Positions 47,609-55,712 of a DNA stretch of 64,000 nucleotides are shown here, piece after piece. Below the pieces are notes generated by a model. It saw only the letters and a program-made list of their open reading frames with translations, had not been told where the DNA came from and did no database searches. Positions within the stretch are counted from its first letter, which is position 1, and each line of letters begins with the position of its first letter. Source of the DNA: an uncultured Pseudomonadota bacterium (GTDB lineage: Bacteria > Pseudomonadota > Gammaproteobacteria > Burkholderiales > SG8-39); the NCBI GenBank assembly GCA_903921325.1, contig CAIXPL010000004.1, forward strand, positions 124,001 through 188,000. Reading direction: 5' to 3'. The translations under genes were made by a program, and so were the position numbers.

Positions 47609-47637
47609 TTGATGTTATGTGCACAACATCTTATGCT
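47609..47637 (+). promoter_or_regulatory. Candidate marR promoter
   Basis: TTGATG (47609-47614) and TATGCT (47632-47637) are separated by 17 bp. The spacer and the -35 box contain most of the palindrome at 47611-47630. A minus-strand pair TTGTGC (47626-47621), 18 bp, TAGCAT (47602-47597) may serve the GMC gene and overlaps the same palindrome. Confidence 0.5.
47611..47630. promoter_or_regulatory. Palindromic operator between GMC and marR genes
   Basis: GATGTT and AACATC arms flank eight bases that include the self-complementary GTGCAC. Length (20 bp) and symmetry suit a MarR dimer. It overlaps the candidate promoters of both divergent genes, so one bound dimer could repress both and be released by a substrate-derived ligand. 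Confidence 0.6.
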
Positions 47638-47731
47638 GTGTACTCAATAGTTATTTTTAATCCCACGTTGTGTCACTTTAGGTAGAGCGGGGGAGACCGG
47701 TAGTTGAAACTTGGCGAAGGAGTCCTTGTGT

Positions 47732-48403
47732 ATGGCGCAGACTGCAGTTTCGAACGGCCCAGGCAAGACGACGTCGCTGTCGCGTTCTGACTCCGGACCG
47801 CGGGTCGAGCGTCCGATCGACCTGCGCAGAACGGTGCCTTTCCGGCTGCTCGGGATTGCGAACAAGCTGACGCAAGGATTTCTAAACGTTTACACCGCCG
47901 AATTCGGCATCGGATTGCCGGAATGGCGCACGCTCGGCATGCTCGGCCAGTTCGGCCAGTTGCCGTCGATTCGGATCGCCGAACTCGCCGAGATGGACCG
48001 CGGCGCCATAAGTCGTTCGGTCGCCTGGTTAGAGGCGAACGGACTGGTGCGCAGGATCGACGACCCAGCGCACCAGAGACGCAAGATCGTGGCCATGACC
48101 GGCGCTGGCCGGAGGTTGCATGATCGAATCGCTCTGCTGGCGCGGGCGCGCCAGCAGGAGGCGCTCGATTGCCTGCTGCCCACCGAGCTGGCCACGCTCG
48201 AGGGGATACTCGACAAACTTGATCGATGGGCGGACGATCTCCGTACCCGCGGGGTGAGGCCTAACCCTCGTGTCGACGCGAAGAAACCAAGGCGCGCTCA
48301 GGAGCACGCCACAGCATCGCTTCCCCCGCCAATAAGGCTGCAGCGGGAAAAGCTGCTGGCCGAGCTCGCGAGCTTCAAGCGCACCATCGAGACCATCACA
48401 TGA
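47732..48403 (+). CDS. MarR-family transcriptional regulator
   Basis: A 223-residue winged-helix regulator. The helix-turn-helix lies around IRIAELAEMDRGAISRSVAWLEANGLV (about residues 85-111) and the wing in RRIDDPAHQRRKIVAM. The protein has about 40 extra residues before and 50 after the normal MarR core, the C-terminal part being basic. The ATG at 47732 is preferred because GAAGGAG lies about 11 bases before it. Divergent from the GMC gene and upstream of two GST genes in its own direction, it probably controls both units through the palindrome at 47611-47630. Confidence 0.88.
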   Translation: MAQTAVSNGPGKTTSLSRSDSGPRVERPIDLRRTVPFRLLGIANKLTQGFLNVYTAEFGIGLPEWRTLGMLGQFGQLPSIRIAELAEMDRGAISRSVAWLEANGLVRRIDDPAHQRRKIVAMTGAGRRLHDRIALLARARQQEALDCLLPTELATLEGILDKLDRWADDLRTRGVRPNPRVDAKKPRRAQEHATASLPPPIRLQREKLLAELASFKRTIETIT

Positions 48404-48536
48404 TCTGCCTCGCCGACGGGAGTTCGTGTGCGCAACGCGACTGCCGTGCGCCCGGGGCGCGTCAAACCGTTCCCGTGGGGTTCGATGGTCGACGCGGTGC
48501 CGGATTCTGTTCCACTTCGATAAAAGGAGAATCGAA

Positions 48537-49343
48537 ATGATCGAGCTGTATCACCATGGTTCCTCAGTTTGCGCTGCCAAGGTCAGGTTCGTCCTGGCCG
48601 AAAAAGGCCTGCAATGGACAGGACATTACATCGACATTCTGACCGGGGATCAGTTCTCGCCCGAATACATGAAGCTGAACCCGAAGGCGGTTGTTCCGAC
48701 GCTCGTGCACGACGGCGAGGTCATCGTCGAGTCCACGGTGATTTGCGAATACCTCGACGAAGTGTTTTCCGAACCGCCGCTCAAGCCCACCGACGCGGTC
48801 GAACGGGCGAAGATGCGGCTGTGGACGAAATCGGTCGACGAAGAATTGCACCCCGCGTGCGCTGAAATCACCTTCGCATCCTGCCACCGCCACATCGTGG
48901 AACGGCTCGGTTCGGACGGCGTTAACAAATTCCTCGAAAGCACCCCGCCCCAGTCCGTCACGTCGAAATGGCACAACCGCAAGAAGGAGATTGTGCTGCA
49001 GGGTTTCGATGCGCCCGATATCGCGCGGCCCTTCCGCCTCTACGACCGCTACCTCCAGCAGATGGAAGACGCGCTCGAGACCACCCAATGGCTCGCGGGC
49101 GACACATTTTCTCTGGCTGACGTTGGCATGACACCTTACCTGAATCGACTGGACATGCTTGGAATGCTCAGCGAATGGACCCGCAGGCGCCCGCGTCTGA
49201 GCGACTGGTTCGAGCGCGTCAAGGCGCGGCCGACCTTCAAGTCATCGTTCCTGACGTGGTGTCCGGACGACCTTACCCAGGATCTGAAGACCTTCGGCAC
49301 CCGGAACTGGCCCAACGTCCAGCGTGCACTCGAGACGGCCTGA
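48537..49343 (+). CDS. Glutathione S-transferase, LigF-like (first of tandem pair)
   Basis: A 268-residue GST: thioredoxin-fold N-domain (IELYHHGSSVCAAKVRFVL, then NPKAVVPTLVHDGEVIVESTVICEYLDE, where cis-Pro and the ES pair bind glutathione) and an all-helical C-domain containing WLAGDTFSLADVGMTPYL. Start at ATG 48537 behind AAAAGGAGAA. Length, the ESTVICEYL..F..PPLKP run and the following RLWTKSVDEE resemble the LigF beta-etherase group more than ordinary detoxifying GSTs. The SSVC segment offers Ser and Cys as candidate glutathione-activating residues. It is 133 bp after marR and 53 bp before a paralogue. Confidence 0.88.
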   Translation: MIELYHHGSSVCAAKVRFVLAEKGLQWTGHYIDILTGDQFSPEYMKLNPKAVVPTLVHDGEVIVESTVICEYLDEVFSEPPLKPTDAVERAKMRLWTKSVDEELHPACAEITFASCHRHIVERLGSDGVNKFLESTPPQSVTSKWHNRKKEIVLQGFDAPDIARPFRLYDRYLQQMEDALETTQWLAGDTFSLADVGMTPYLNRLDMLGMLSEWTRRRPRLSDWFERVKARPTFKSSFLTWCPDDLTQDLKTFGTRNWPNVQRALETA

Positions 49344-49396
49344 ACCCACAGCGCTCGCGGGGATTGTCCGGCGACGCATCAACGAGAGAGGTAATC

Positions 49397-50221
49397 ATGC
49401 TGGAGCTCTATCACCACGGATCCTCGGTCTGCGCGGCCAAGGTCCGCTTCGTTCTCATGGAAAAAGGTCTGGAATGGACCGGACACTATCTGGATATCCT
49501 CAAGGGAGAACATTTCACTCCCGAGTACCTGAAGTTGAACCCCAAGGCGGTTGTCCCCACCCTGGTCCATGACGGTCAGGTTCTGGTCGAATCGACAGTC
49601 ATCTGCGAATACCTGGATGATGAATTTCCGGAGTCGCCGCTCAAACCAAGTCATTCGATGGCGCGTGCGCACATGCGACTGTGGACCAAAGCGGTTGACG
49701 AGGACATCCAGCCGGCCTGCAAGTACATCACCTATGCAGCGTGTCACCGGCACATTATCAAGCGCATGCCGCCAGACAAATTCAGGGAGTACATGACCGG
49801 CCCGCCAACCGAAGCTGAAACCCGGGTCACCGGCGATCCGAACTGGGTGGAGAACAAGCGGGCCATCATCAATCTAGGCATTGCAGCCCCGGGGGTGGCG
49901 AGTAAATTCCGCATGTACGACAGTTATCTTCAGAAGATGGAGGAAGCGCTGCAGCAGCACGAATGGCTGGTCGGTGACACCTTTACCCTCGCTGACATCG
50001 CGCTCACGCCCTACCTCAATCGCCTTGAAATGCTTGGTATGTCGGAAATGTGGTCGCGGTCGAGGCCGAGGCTCGCCGCGTGGTTCGAGCGCATCAAGGC
50101 ACGGCCTGCTTTCAAGCCATGCTTTCTCGACTATTGCCCCGCAGATCTGACCAGCGATCTGAAGACCTACGGCTCGCGGAGCTGGCCCGAGGTTCAAAAG
50201 ATTCTGCAAGCAGCCGGATGA
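49397..50221 (+). CDS. Glutathione S-transferase, LigF-like (second of tandem pair)
   Basis: A 274-residue paralogue of the preceding GST. By eye about three quarters of the first 120 residues are identical (LELYHHGSSVCAAKVRFVL, NPKAVVPTLVHDGQVLVESTVICEYLDDEF, RLWTKAVDEDIQPACKYI), with more divergence in the C-domain. Start at ATG 49397 behind GAGAGAGG. Duplicated LigF/LigE/LigP-type GSTs that act on opposite stereoisomers are known for beta-aryl ether cleavage, which is one possible reason for the pair. Other roles such as dechlorination or ring-opening cannot be excluded. Confidence 0.88.
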   Translation: MLELYHHGSSVCAAKVRFVLMEKGLEWTGHYLDILKGEHFTPEYLKLNPKAVVPTLVHDGQVLVESTVICEYLDDEFPESPLKPSHSMARAHMRLWTKAVDEDIQPACKYITYAACHRHIIKRMPPDKFREYMTGPPTEAETRVTGDPNWVENKRAIINLGIAAPGVASKFRMYDSYLQKMEEALQQHEWLVGDTFTLADIALTPYLNRLEMLGMSEMWSRSRPRLAAWFERIKARPAFKPCFLDYCPADLTSDLKTYGSRSWPEVQKILQAAG

Positions 50222-50302
50222 GGTTCATCCGTTAAGGGCGTGTTCAAGTCGCTGGGGGCCCTCGGGCAATCAGCGCATCGGCAGGGCGATGCGGTGCCAG
50301 TA

Positions 50303-50340
50303 TGACCGAAGCCCTGCGTTGACCTAGACTACTTCGGTCA
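50303..50340. repeat. Long-arm inverted repeat between GST and amidohydrolase genes
   Basis: Perfect 9-bp arms TGACCGAAG and CTTCGGTCA are separated by 20 bases that include a TTGACC word. It lies in a 240-bp gap after the second GST. Possible roles are a Rho-assisted terminator for the GST unit (the 3' side reads CTTTCTC, a poor T-run) or an operator for the following catabolic genes. Confidence 0.5.
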
Positions 50341-50461
50341 CTTTCTCAAATGGTGGTTGTCACCGCAGCACCTTCCCGCGGCACCACCCCGCATCGCCAA
50401 TCCACCACCACAAGCCGCGCACCGCAAAAATCGCAGTGCTCAAGGCGGCATAATCCATGGC

Positions 50462-51274
50462 ATGCGCGCGAATTTCAAACCGGGGCCGATTTTTGATGCT
50501 CATTTCCATGTCATCGATCCGCGCTACCCGCTGATCGTAAATCAAGGCTTTCGTCCAGATGCCTTTCCGGTCGAGCGCTATCGCGCCGCGGTGGACGCGC
50601 TCGACGTGCGTGGCGGTGCCGTGGTGTCGGGGTCCTTTCAGGGATTCGACCACAGCTATATCGGGCCGGCACTTGCCGCACTCCATGCTGGCGGTGGACA
50701 GTGGGTGGGTGTGGTGCAAGCGCCCCCGCATATCAGCGATGAGCAGATTCTCGAATTGCACGCACTCGGCGTGCGTGGTGTTCGTTTCAATCTGATGCGC
50801 GGATTGACCATGCCACCGAGCGAACTTGTCGCATTGGCTCGGCGGGTGCATGTTGTGGCCCGCTGGCACAGTGCCGTCTATGCCGATGCGGCGAGCCTCG
50901 CGCCGCTCGCCGATGCGCTGAGCGCACTGCCCGCACTTGTCATCGACCACCTGGGCATGAGCCACGCAGGCCTGCCTGTCGTGCTCGATCTGGTTCGCGC
51001 AGGGGCGCGGGTGAAGGCGACCGGCTTTGGTCGCGTCGCACTGGATATACCCGGCGCGTTGGAGAGAATCGCCACGTGCAATCCTGCAGCCTTGCTGTTT
51101 GGCACCGATCTCCCGTCGACGCGTGCGCGGCGAGCGTTCCATCCATCCGATCAGGACTTGCTCTACCAGGTCCTCGGTGACGACCTCGCGCGCAAAATCA
51201 CATGGGACAACCCGCGTGCGTTCTACGGCCTGGATACTGCCCCGAACACGCCTCGCGCTTCGACTGCTGCATAA
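50462..51274 (+). CDS. Amidohydrolase-family TIM-barrel hydrolase (LigI/PDC-lactonase-like)
   Basis: A 270-residue metal-dependent hydrolase. It has HxH in IFDAHFHVIDPRYPL (about residues 10-25), GVRGVRFNLMRG, histidine in VIDHLGMSH and the late aspartate in LLFGTDLPSTRA. This layout is shared with 2-pyrone-4,6-dicarboxylate lactonase (LigI) and related amidohydrolase-2 enzymes. Start at ATG 50462 is favoured because conserved sequence begins within 12 residues. It precedes LigA/LigB-like genes, so hydrolysis of a lactone formed after ring cleavage is plausible. Confidence 0.82.
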   Translation: MRANFKPGPIFDAHFHVIDPRYPLIVNQGFRPDAFPVERYRAAVDALDVRGGAVVSGSFQGFDHSYIGPALAALHAGGGQWVGVVQAPPHISDEQILELHALGVRGVRFNLMRGLTMPPSELVALARRVHVVARWHSAVYADAASLAPLADALSALPALVIDHLGMSHAGLPVVLDLVRAGARVKATGFGRVALDIPGALERIATCNPAALLFGTDLPSTRARRAFHPSDQDLLYQVLGDDLARKITWDNPRAFYGLDTAPNTPRASTAA

Positions 51275-51408
51275 TGAGAAAATCGATTTCCAGCTCCCAT
51301 TTCTGTATCGAACGAGTCGCTGGTTCGCGCCCATTGCTCAGCGCCTGGCAATGCTGTCCGAGCCTTATCGTCAACTGTCGGCCGCCCCGGCCATCGCGGA
51401 GTCCCGCC

Positions 51409-51708
51409 ATGGGCATCATGCAAACCGATCGCACTTTGCCAACCAATCGGCTCATCTTCGAAGGTCGCCGCGACGCCGCACTGCGCGCACGCTTTGGTAG
51501 CGAACTGGAAGCACTGATGTCCGAATACGGGCTGTCGGAGCCCGAGAAGCGCGCCTTACGCGAGATCGATATCCGTGCCCTCGGTGATATGGGCGTTCAC
51601 CCCTACTTCCTGCCGCAGATCACCCGGCTGTTCAAAGGGGCGGGCTACAACCATAATCAAAGCGATGCAGCGCAACTGTATGCGCGCAAGATGAACATTC
51701 AGGAATAG
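51409..51708 (+). CDS. LigA-type extradiol dioxygenase small subunit
   Basis: A 99-residue protein of the LigA superfamily (protocatechuate 4,5-dioxygenase alpha type). The core reads MSEYGLSEPEKRALREIDIRALGDMGVHPYFLPQITRLFKG, which matches the helical LigA fold. The start at 51409 is chosen because upstream in-frame sequence overlaps the previous gene; 51418 is an alternative. It is shorter than Sphingobium LigA (139). The next gene, two bases later, is the catalytic LigB-like subunit. Confidence 0.85.
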   Translation: MGIMQTDRTLPTNRLIFEGRRDAALRARFGSELEALMSEYGLSEPEKRALREIDIRALGDMGVHPYFLPQITRLFKGAGYNHNQSDAAQLYARKMNIQE

Positions 51709-51710
51709 CC

Positions 51711-52553
51711 ATGGCAACCATCGTCTCGGTACTCGCCCTGGCCCATGCACCCGGTGCCACCGGCTGGCTCGATCGCGCGCCGGTGCATGAGCAGGAAGCG
51801 CTCATCGCCGGCTACGCCGCAATGGCCAAGCGCCTGCACGAATCACGACCGGATGTGATTGTCGGTGTCGCCAACGATCACATGCTCAATTTCAGCATGA
51901 ACAATGTGCCCGACTGGTGCGTAGGCATCGCCGATCAATGGCAGGGCCCCGCAGAATGGTTTCGCGATTGGGTCAATATCGCCCCTTATCGGGTTGCCGG
52001 GCACCGCGCACTGGGTCGCGCCATTGTGCAAGGCTGTGCCCAGCGCGGCTTCGGTCTCGCGTTTGCCGAGCAGCTCGAATTCGATGACAACTGGTCTGTG
52101 CCGCTGCATTTTCTGACCCCGGCGCACGACATTCCGCTGGTGCCCATTCATATGAACTGTGTGCTGCCGCCAATGCCCGCGCCTGCGCGTTGTCTGGCTT
52201 TCGGACGGGTTCTGGGAGAAGTGATCCGCGCCTGGCCAAGTGACGCAAGGGTTGCCATCATGGCCACCGGCGGCCTCTCGCATGACCCCGGCGGACCCAA
52301 GTATTTTGAAGTCGATGAAGCGTTCGATCGTGGTTTCATGGATCTGCTCGCCGCAGGCGACAGTGCGCGCGTCGAGCGTGAAGTCAGCCTTGAGCGAATG
52401 ATGGCCGCGGGTGACGGTGGTACTGTTGAATTACTGGCCTGGCTGGTGGCCATGGGTGCGGCAGGGGATTGCCCCGCTGACAATATCTTTTATGTACCTT
52501 CGGTGCCGCTGCGCTGCGGCATGGGTGGAATGGCATGGAACCTACCGCTATGA
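51711..52553 (+). CDS. LigB-type extradiol ring-cleavage dioxygenase catalytic subunit
   Basis: A 280-residue class III extradiol dioxygenase. Candidate iron ligands are His in LALAHAPGATGW (about residue 12), His in VANDHMLNFSMNN (about 57) and Glu in GGTVELLAWLVAMGA (about 240); the acid-base histidine is in ATGGLSHDPGGP (about 188). All are present, so it should be active. It opens a catecholic ring at the meta position. With the LigA partner and two metal hydrolases nearby it defines a ring-fission pathway; the actual ring (protocatechuate, gallate, or something else) is not readable. Its stop overlaps the next Bug gene. Confidence 0.9.
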   Translation: MATIVSVLALAHAPGATGWLDRAPVHEQEALIAGYAAMAKRLHESRPDVIVGVANDHMLNFSMNNVPDWCVGIADQWQGPAEWFRDWVNIAPYRVAGHRALGRAIVQGCAQRGFGLAFAEQLEFDDNWSVPLHFLTPAHDIPLVPIHMNCVLPPMPAPARCLAFGRVLGEVIRAWPSDARVAIMATGGLSHDPGGPKYFEVDEAFDRGFMDLLAAGDSARVEREVSLERMMAAGDGGTVELLAWLVAMGAAGDCPADNIFYVPSVPLRCGMGGMAWNLPL

Positions 52554-53554
52554 ACGTTGTAAACCGTCGTCGTATCCTCGCTGCCACGGGCGCGGGCTCG
52601 GTACTGGCCGGCCTCAGCCCACTCGTTCGGGCGCAAGCGCCGGCACAGACCACCAACCGCCTGGTGAAGGTCATGTTGGGCTTTCCTCCAGGCGGGTCTG
52701 CCGACGTGGTGGCGCGTCTGTTTGCCGAGCGCATCCGGGCCAACTACTCGCCCAACGTGATTGTGGAGAACAAGCCCGGGGGTGGCGGTCGCACCGTCCT
52801 CGAAATCGCCCGCAACGGCGATGGTGACAATATCGTCGTAGTGCTCTCGCCCACCGGCATGCTCACGATTTTTCCGCATGTGTATCGCAACCTGGGCTAT
52901 GACACGTTTCGCGATTACACGGCCATTGGCAGTGCGGCAACCTTTGTGACAGCGGTGTGCCTGGGGGCTGGCGTTCCTGAGTCGGTGAAAACCCTGCGCG
53001 ACCTGATTGAATGGGCCCGCAAGAACCCCAGCAAGGCCTCCTACGGTTCGCCGGGTTCTGGTTCGGCCATGCACTTTACCGGCACGATGCTCGAGCACCT
53101 GGCCGGCGGCAATATGACCCATGTCCCCTATAAGGGTGCTGCACCGATGATCCAGGATTTGATTGGCGGCCAGATTCCCATCGGCATGGTGCCCATCGGC
53201 GATGCCGTGCCGCAAGCGCGGGGCGGCAAACTGCGCGTGGTGGCCACCAGCGGTGCGCAACGGTCTCGTTTTCTGCCCGATGTGCCCACAGCACGTGAGT
53301 CGGGCTTCGCTGATATCGTGACTGAAGACTACTTTGCCTTTTTTGTGCCGCGCCGCACGCCGCCCGATGTGATGGAACGGCTCAGTGCAGTGATCGGCGA
53401 TGCCGCGCGCAGTGCGGACCTGGCCGAACGGTTGGCTCAGCTTGGCCTTGAAGCACGGCCGACCACGCCCGCGCAGATCAACGCCGTTGTACGAACGGAC
53501 TTTGATAATTGGGCACCGATCGTCAAAGCTTCCGGCTTCACTGCAGAAGATTGA
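52550..53554 (+). CDS. Bug-family (TctC-like) periplasmic solute receptor
   Basis: A 334-residue receptor. The ATG at 52550 overlaps the LigB-like stop (ATGA); a start at 52535 is possible. The signal NRRRILAATGAGSVLAGL carries paired arginines and a hydrophobic core and could be a Tat signal. Conserved loops are MLGFPPGGSADVVAR, VIVENKPGGGGRTVL and ASYGSPGSGSAMHFTGTML followed by [11 protein letters not shown]. Translational coupling to a ring-cleavage dioxygenase suggests that the receptor recognises the pathway substrate. Confidence 0.92.
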   Translation: MNVVNRRRILAATGAGSVLAGLSPLVRAQAPAQTTNRLVKVMLGFPPGGSADVVARLFAERIRANYSPNVIVENKPGGGGRTVLEIARNGDGDNIVVVLSPTGMLTIFPHVYRNLGYDTFRDYTAIGSAATFVTAVCLGAGVPESVKTLRDLIEWARKNPSKASYGSPGSGSAMHFTGTMLEHLAGGNMTHVPYKGAAPMIQDLIGGQIPIGMVPIGDAVPQARGGKLRVVATSGAQRSRFLPDVPTARESGFADIVTEDYFAFFVPRRTPPDVMERLSAVIGDAARSADLAERLAQLGLEARPTTPAQINAVVRTDFDNWAPIVKASGFTAED

Positions 53555-53564
53555 TTGCTCGGCA

Positions 53565-54434
53565 ATGACAGATCATTCGATCTGGACGTTCTGCTATGCC
53601 CGCGGCCGCATACCCAACGACATGATGGGTGGCTGCCCGGTATGCAGCAATCAGGGCATGACCGATATCCCCATGGCCTACTCGCTCATCGCCTCGGCGC
53701 CAGGGCAGTCGCCAGCGCATCGGGTCCTGGTCGACTGCGGGTTCAAAAGCGCTCAATCGATGACGGGCAGTCAATTCCAGTCAGTCGAGATGCCCGCTGT
53801 CGTGCTCGCCAAAGTGGGGCTGAGGCCAAGCGACATCGATGTCCTGGTGCTGACCCATCTGCATTTTGACCATGCCGGCAATTTCGATGCCTTCCCCAAT
53901 GCGCGCATCGTGGTGCAGCGTTCTGAATACGAGCGCTGGCGTGCGGTGATCGATGCACTTCCTGATCGCTCAGCGGGCAAACGGATGTGGGAACTCTCAT
54001 CGATGGATGTCGACATGCTCGATCAGTTCAGCGCTGCGGTGGCGGCCGGGCGCATCGAACTCATCGACGGTGACACCGAGGTCGCACCCGGCGTGACCTG
54101 TCGGCTGGCTGCCGACTCACACACCTTTGGTTCACAGTGGGTGGAAGTCGAAACCGCCGCGGGACCGCATGTCATTGCCGGTGACTGCGTGTACTGGTAT
54201 GCCAATATGGAACGCATGTGGCCACCGGGCTATGCGCAGGGCAATGCCTGGAATTTGATGTCGACCTACCGGCGGCTGCGTGATCTGGTTGGGCCTGATC
54301 ATCTTGAACGGGTGATCCCCGGCCATGACATGGACATTTTCAAGCGCCATCGCAACTGGCTGTCCGGACTCAATCCAGTGGCCGAGATACACCTGGCCAC
54401 GGGTGAGCGCTCGCGTCTGGTCGTGCACGCATGA
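53565..54434 (+). CDS. Metallo-beta-lactamase-fold hydrolase (lactonase-like)
   Basis: A 289-residue MBL-fold enzyme. The zinc motif HLHFDHAGN is at about residues 102-110, a second histidine is in AADSHTFGSQW, the bridging aspartate is in VIAGDCVYW and a final histidine is in VIPGHDMDIF. The overall layout is like AHL lactonases (AttM/AiiA family) and gluconolactone-type MBL hydrolases. Start at ATG 53565, 10 bp after the Bug gene. In this cluster it more likely opens a catabolic lactone than a signal molecule, but quorum quenching is an alternative. Confidence 0.85.
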   Translation: MTDHSIWTFCYARGRIPNDMMGGCPVCSNQGMTDIPMAYSLIASAPGQSPAHRVLVDCGFKSAQSMTGSQFQSVEMPAVVLAKVGLRPSDIDVLVLTHLHFDHAGNFDAFPNARIVVQRSEYERWRAVIDALPDRSAGKRMWELSSMDVDMLDQFSAAVAAGRIELIDGDTEVAPGVTCRLAADSHTFGSQWVEVETAAGPHVIAGDCVYWYANMERMWPPGYAQGNAWNLMSTYRRLRDLVGPDHLERVIPGHDMDIFKRHRNWLSGLNPVAEIHLATGERSRLVVHA

Positions 54435-54526
54435 ACCCCTGCCTGTTCGCCCTTCACTGTGAACACTTGCAACAGGGCGCGCGCACATGACTAGCGACTC
54501 GATCACGAATCCGGGTGAGCGCTCGC
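54400..54526. repeat. Duplicated 15-bp segment around the end of the MBL gene
   Basis: CGGGTGAGCGCTCGC occurs at 54400-54414 (in the MBL gene, coding TGERS) and again at 54512-54526 in the gap before the CobW gene, where it could encode PGERS. The surrounding bases are also loosely similar, as if the last codons were partly duplicated. Confidence 0.6.
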
Positions 54527-54542
54527 AACGGGCAGCGTGCGC

Positions 54543-55562
54543 ATGAGCGCCTACCCGTTTGCAACCGTGGGGGAACGCTTGCCGGTCGCCCTGCTGACCG
54601 GGTTCCTGGGCAGTGGCAAGACGACATTGCTCAACCGCTTGTTGCGCCACCCGGACATGGCCCGCACCGCGGTGGTGATCAATGAATACGGGGCCATCGG
54701 TATTGATCCGCTGTTTGTCGAACGCTCTGACGGTGAGGTGACCGTACTCACCAATGGGTGCCTGTGCTGCGATGTACAAGGCGACCTGGAAGGGGTGATC
54801 GGAACCCTGTTTGGCAAGCGCGACCGTGGCGAGGTGCCAAGCTTTGATCGCATGGTGATCGAGACCACCGGTCTGGCTGATCCGGCACCGATCATGCAGA
54901 TGCTGTTGAACCAGCCACTGGTAGTCGACAATTTCCGGCTCGATGCGCTGATCACGACCGTCGACGCGGTGCATGCGCTGCGTCAGCTGAAAGAACAACC
55001 CGAGGCGCCCAAGCAGATTGCGCTTGCCGACCGGCTGGTGCTCACCAAGAGCGACCTTGCGACGGACGAGCAAATGCAGGCCGTGCTTGAACAACTGACG
55101 AGCCTCAATCCGCGCGCCACGCGGCTATTCGCCAATACAGAACCAGGCCCGGATGATCTGTTTGGGGTGGATCACAGCCAGATCATTCACGACCCGCAGC
55201 TGCTTGCGCCTTTACACAGTCATTTGCACGATATCGACAGTTTTTCAATCCAGACCGACACGGTGATTGACTGGCAACGATTCAGCCGCTTTCTGACTCA
55301 ATTTCGTGTCACCCACGCCGATCAGTTGTTGCGCGTGAAAGGCGTATTGAATGTACAGGGCGAATCGGTGCCGATTGCGATACACGGTGTGCACCACGTG
55401 TTCCACCCGCCGATCCGGTTGGCTGGTTGGCCCGCGGGTGACAGCCGGCTATCGCGCATCGTTTTCATTACCCGTGGACTACCCCGCTCGACGGTCGAGT
55501 CGGCGTGGCACGCGCACTTTGACGATACTGCAGGTAGGATGGATGCTCGCGTGACTGCGTAG
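54543..55562 (+). CDS. CobW/G3E-family GTPase, putative metal chaperone
   Basis: A 339-residue GTPase with P-loop GFLGSGKTT (about residues 16-24), NEYGAIGID switch, metal-binding CLCC in TNGCLCCDV, ETTGLADPAP, and LTKSDL for guanine recognition. The C-terminal CobW_C domain contains the histidine-rich-like HGVHHVFHPP. Start at ATG 54543. CobW, YjiA and ZNG1 proteins deliver Zn, Co or other metals to client enzymes. Here it sits among metal-dependent amidohydrolases, an MBL enzyme and an iron dioxygenase, so one of these is a likely client (inference). Confidence 0.9.
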   Translation: MSAYPFATVGERLPVALLTGFLGSGKTTLLNRLLRHPDMARTAVVINEYGAIGIDPLFVERSDGEVTVLTNGCLCCDVQGDLEGVIGTLFGKRDRGEVPSFDRMVIETTGLADPAPIMQMLLNQPLVVDNFRLDALITTVDAVHALRQLKEQPEAPKQIALADRLVLTKSDLATDEQMQAVLEQLTSLNPRATRLFANTEPGPDDLFGVDHSQIIHDPQLLAPLHSHLHDIDSFSIQTDTVIDWQRFSRFLTQFRVTHADQLLRVKGVLNVQGESVPIAIHGVHHVFHPPIRLAGWPAGDSRLSRIVFITRGLPRSTVESAWHAHFDDTAGRMDARVTA

Positions 55563-55712
55563 TGGGTGCGCGAATGGGAGCATCACGCGCATTGCCGCAT
55601 AGACGGCGCGTGGCCAGGGCGACGACACCCGCGCGACTGCATGGCAGCGCGTGGCTGAATGCACAACGCGCGCAGCTGCTGCGCAGACAGTGCGTAGCTG
55701 GGGAGACGAAGG

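Noticed and set aside
53565-54434. Quorum-quenching AHL lactonase as the primary call for the MBL protein.
   Set aside because: The zinc motif fits, but catabolic context and lack of diagnostic AiiA features do not allow that specific name.
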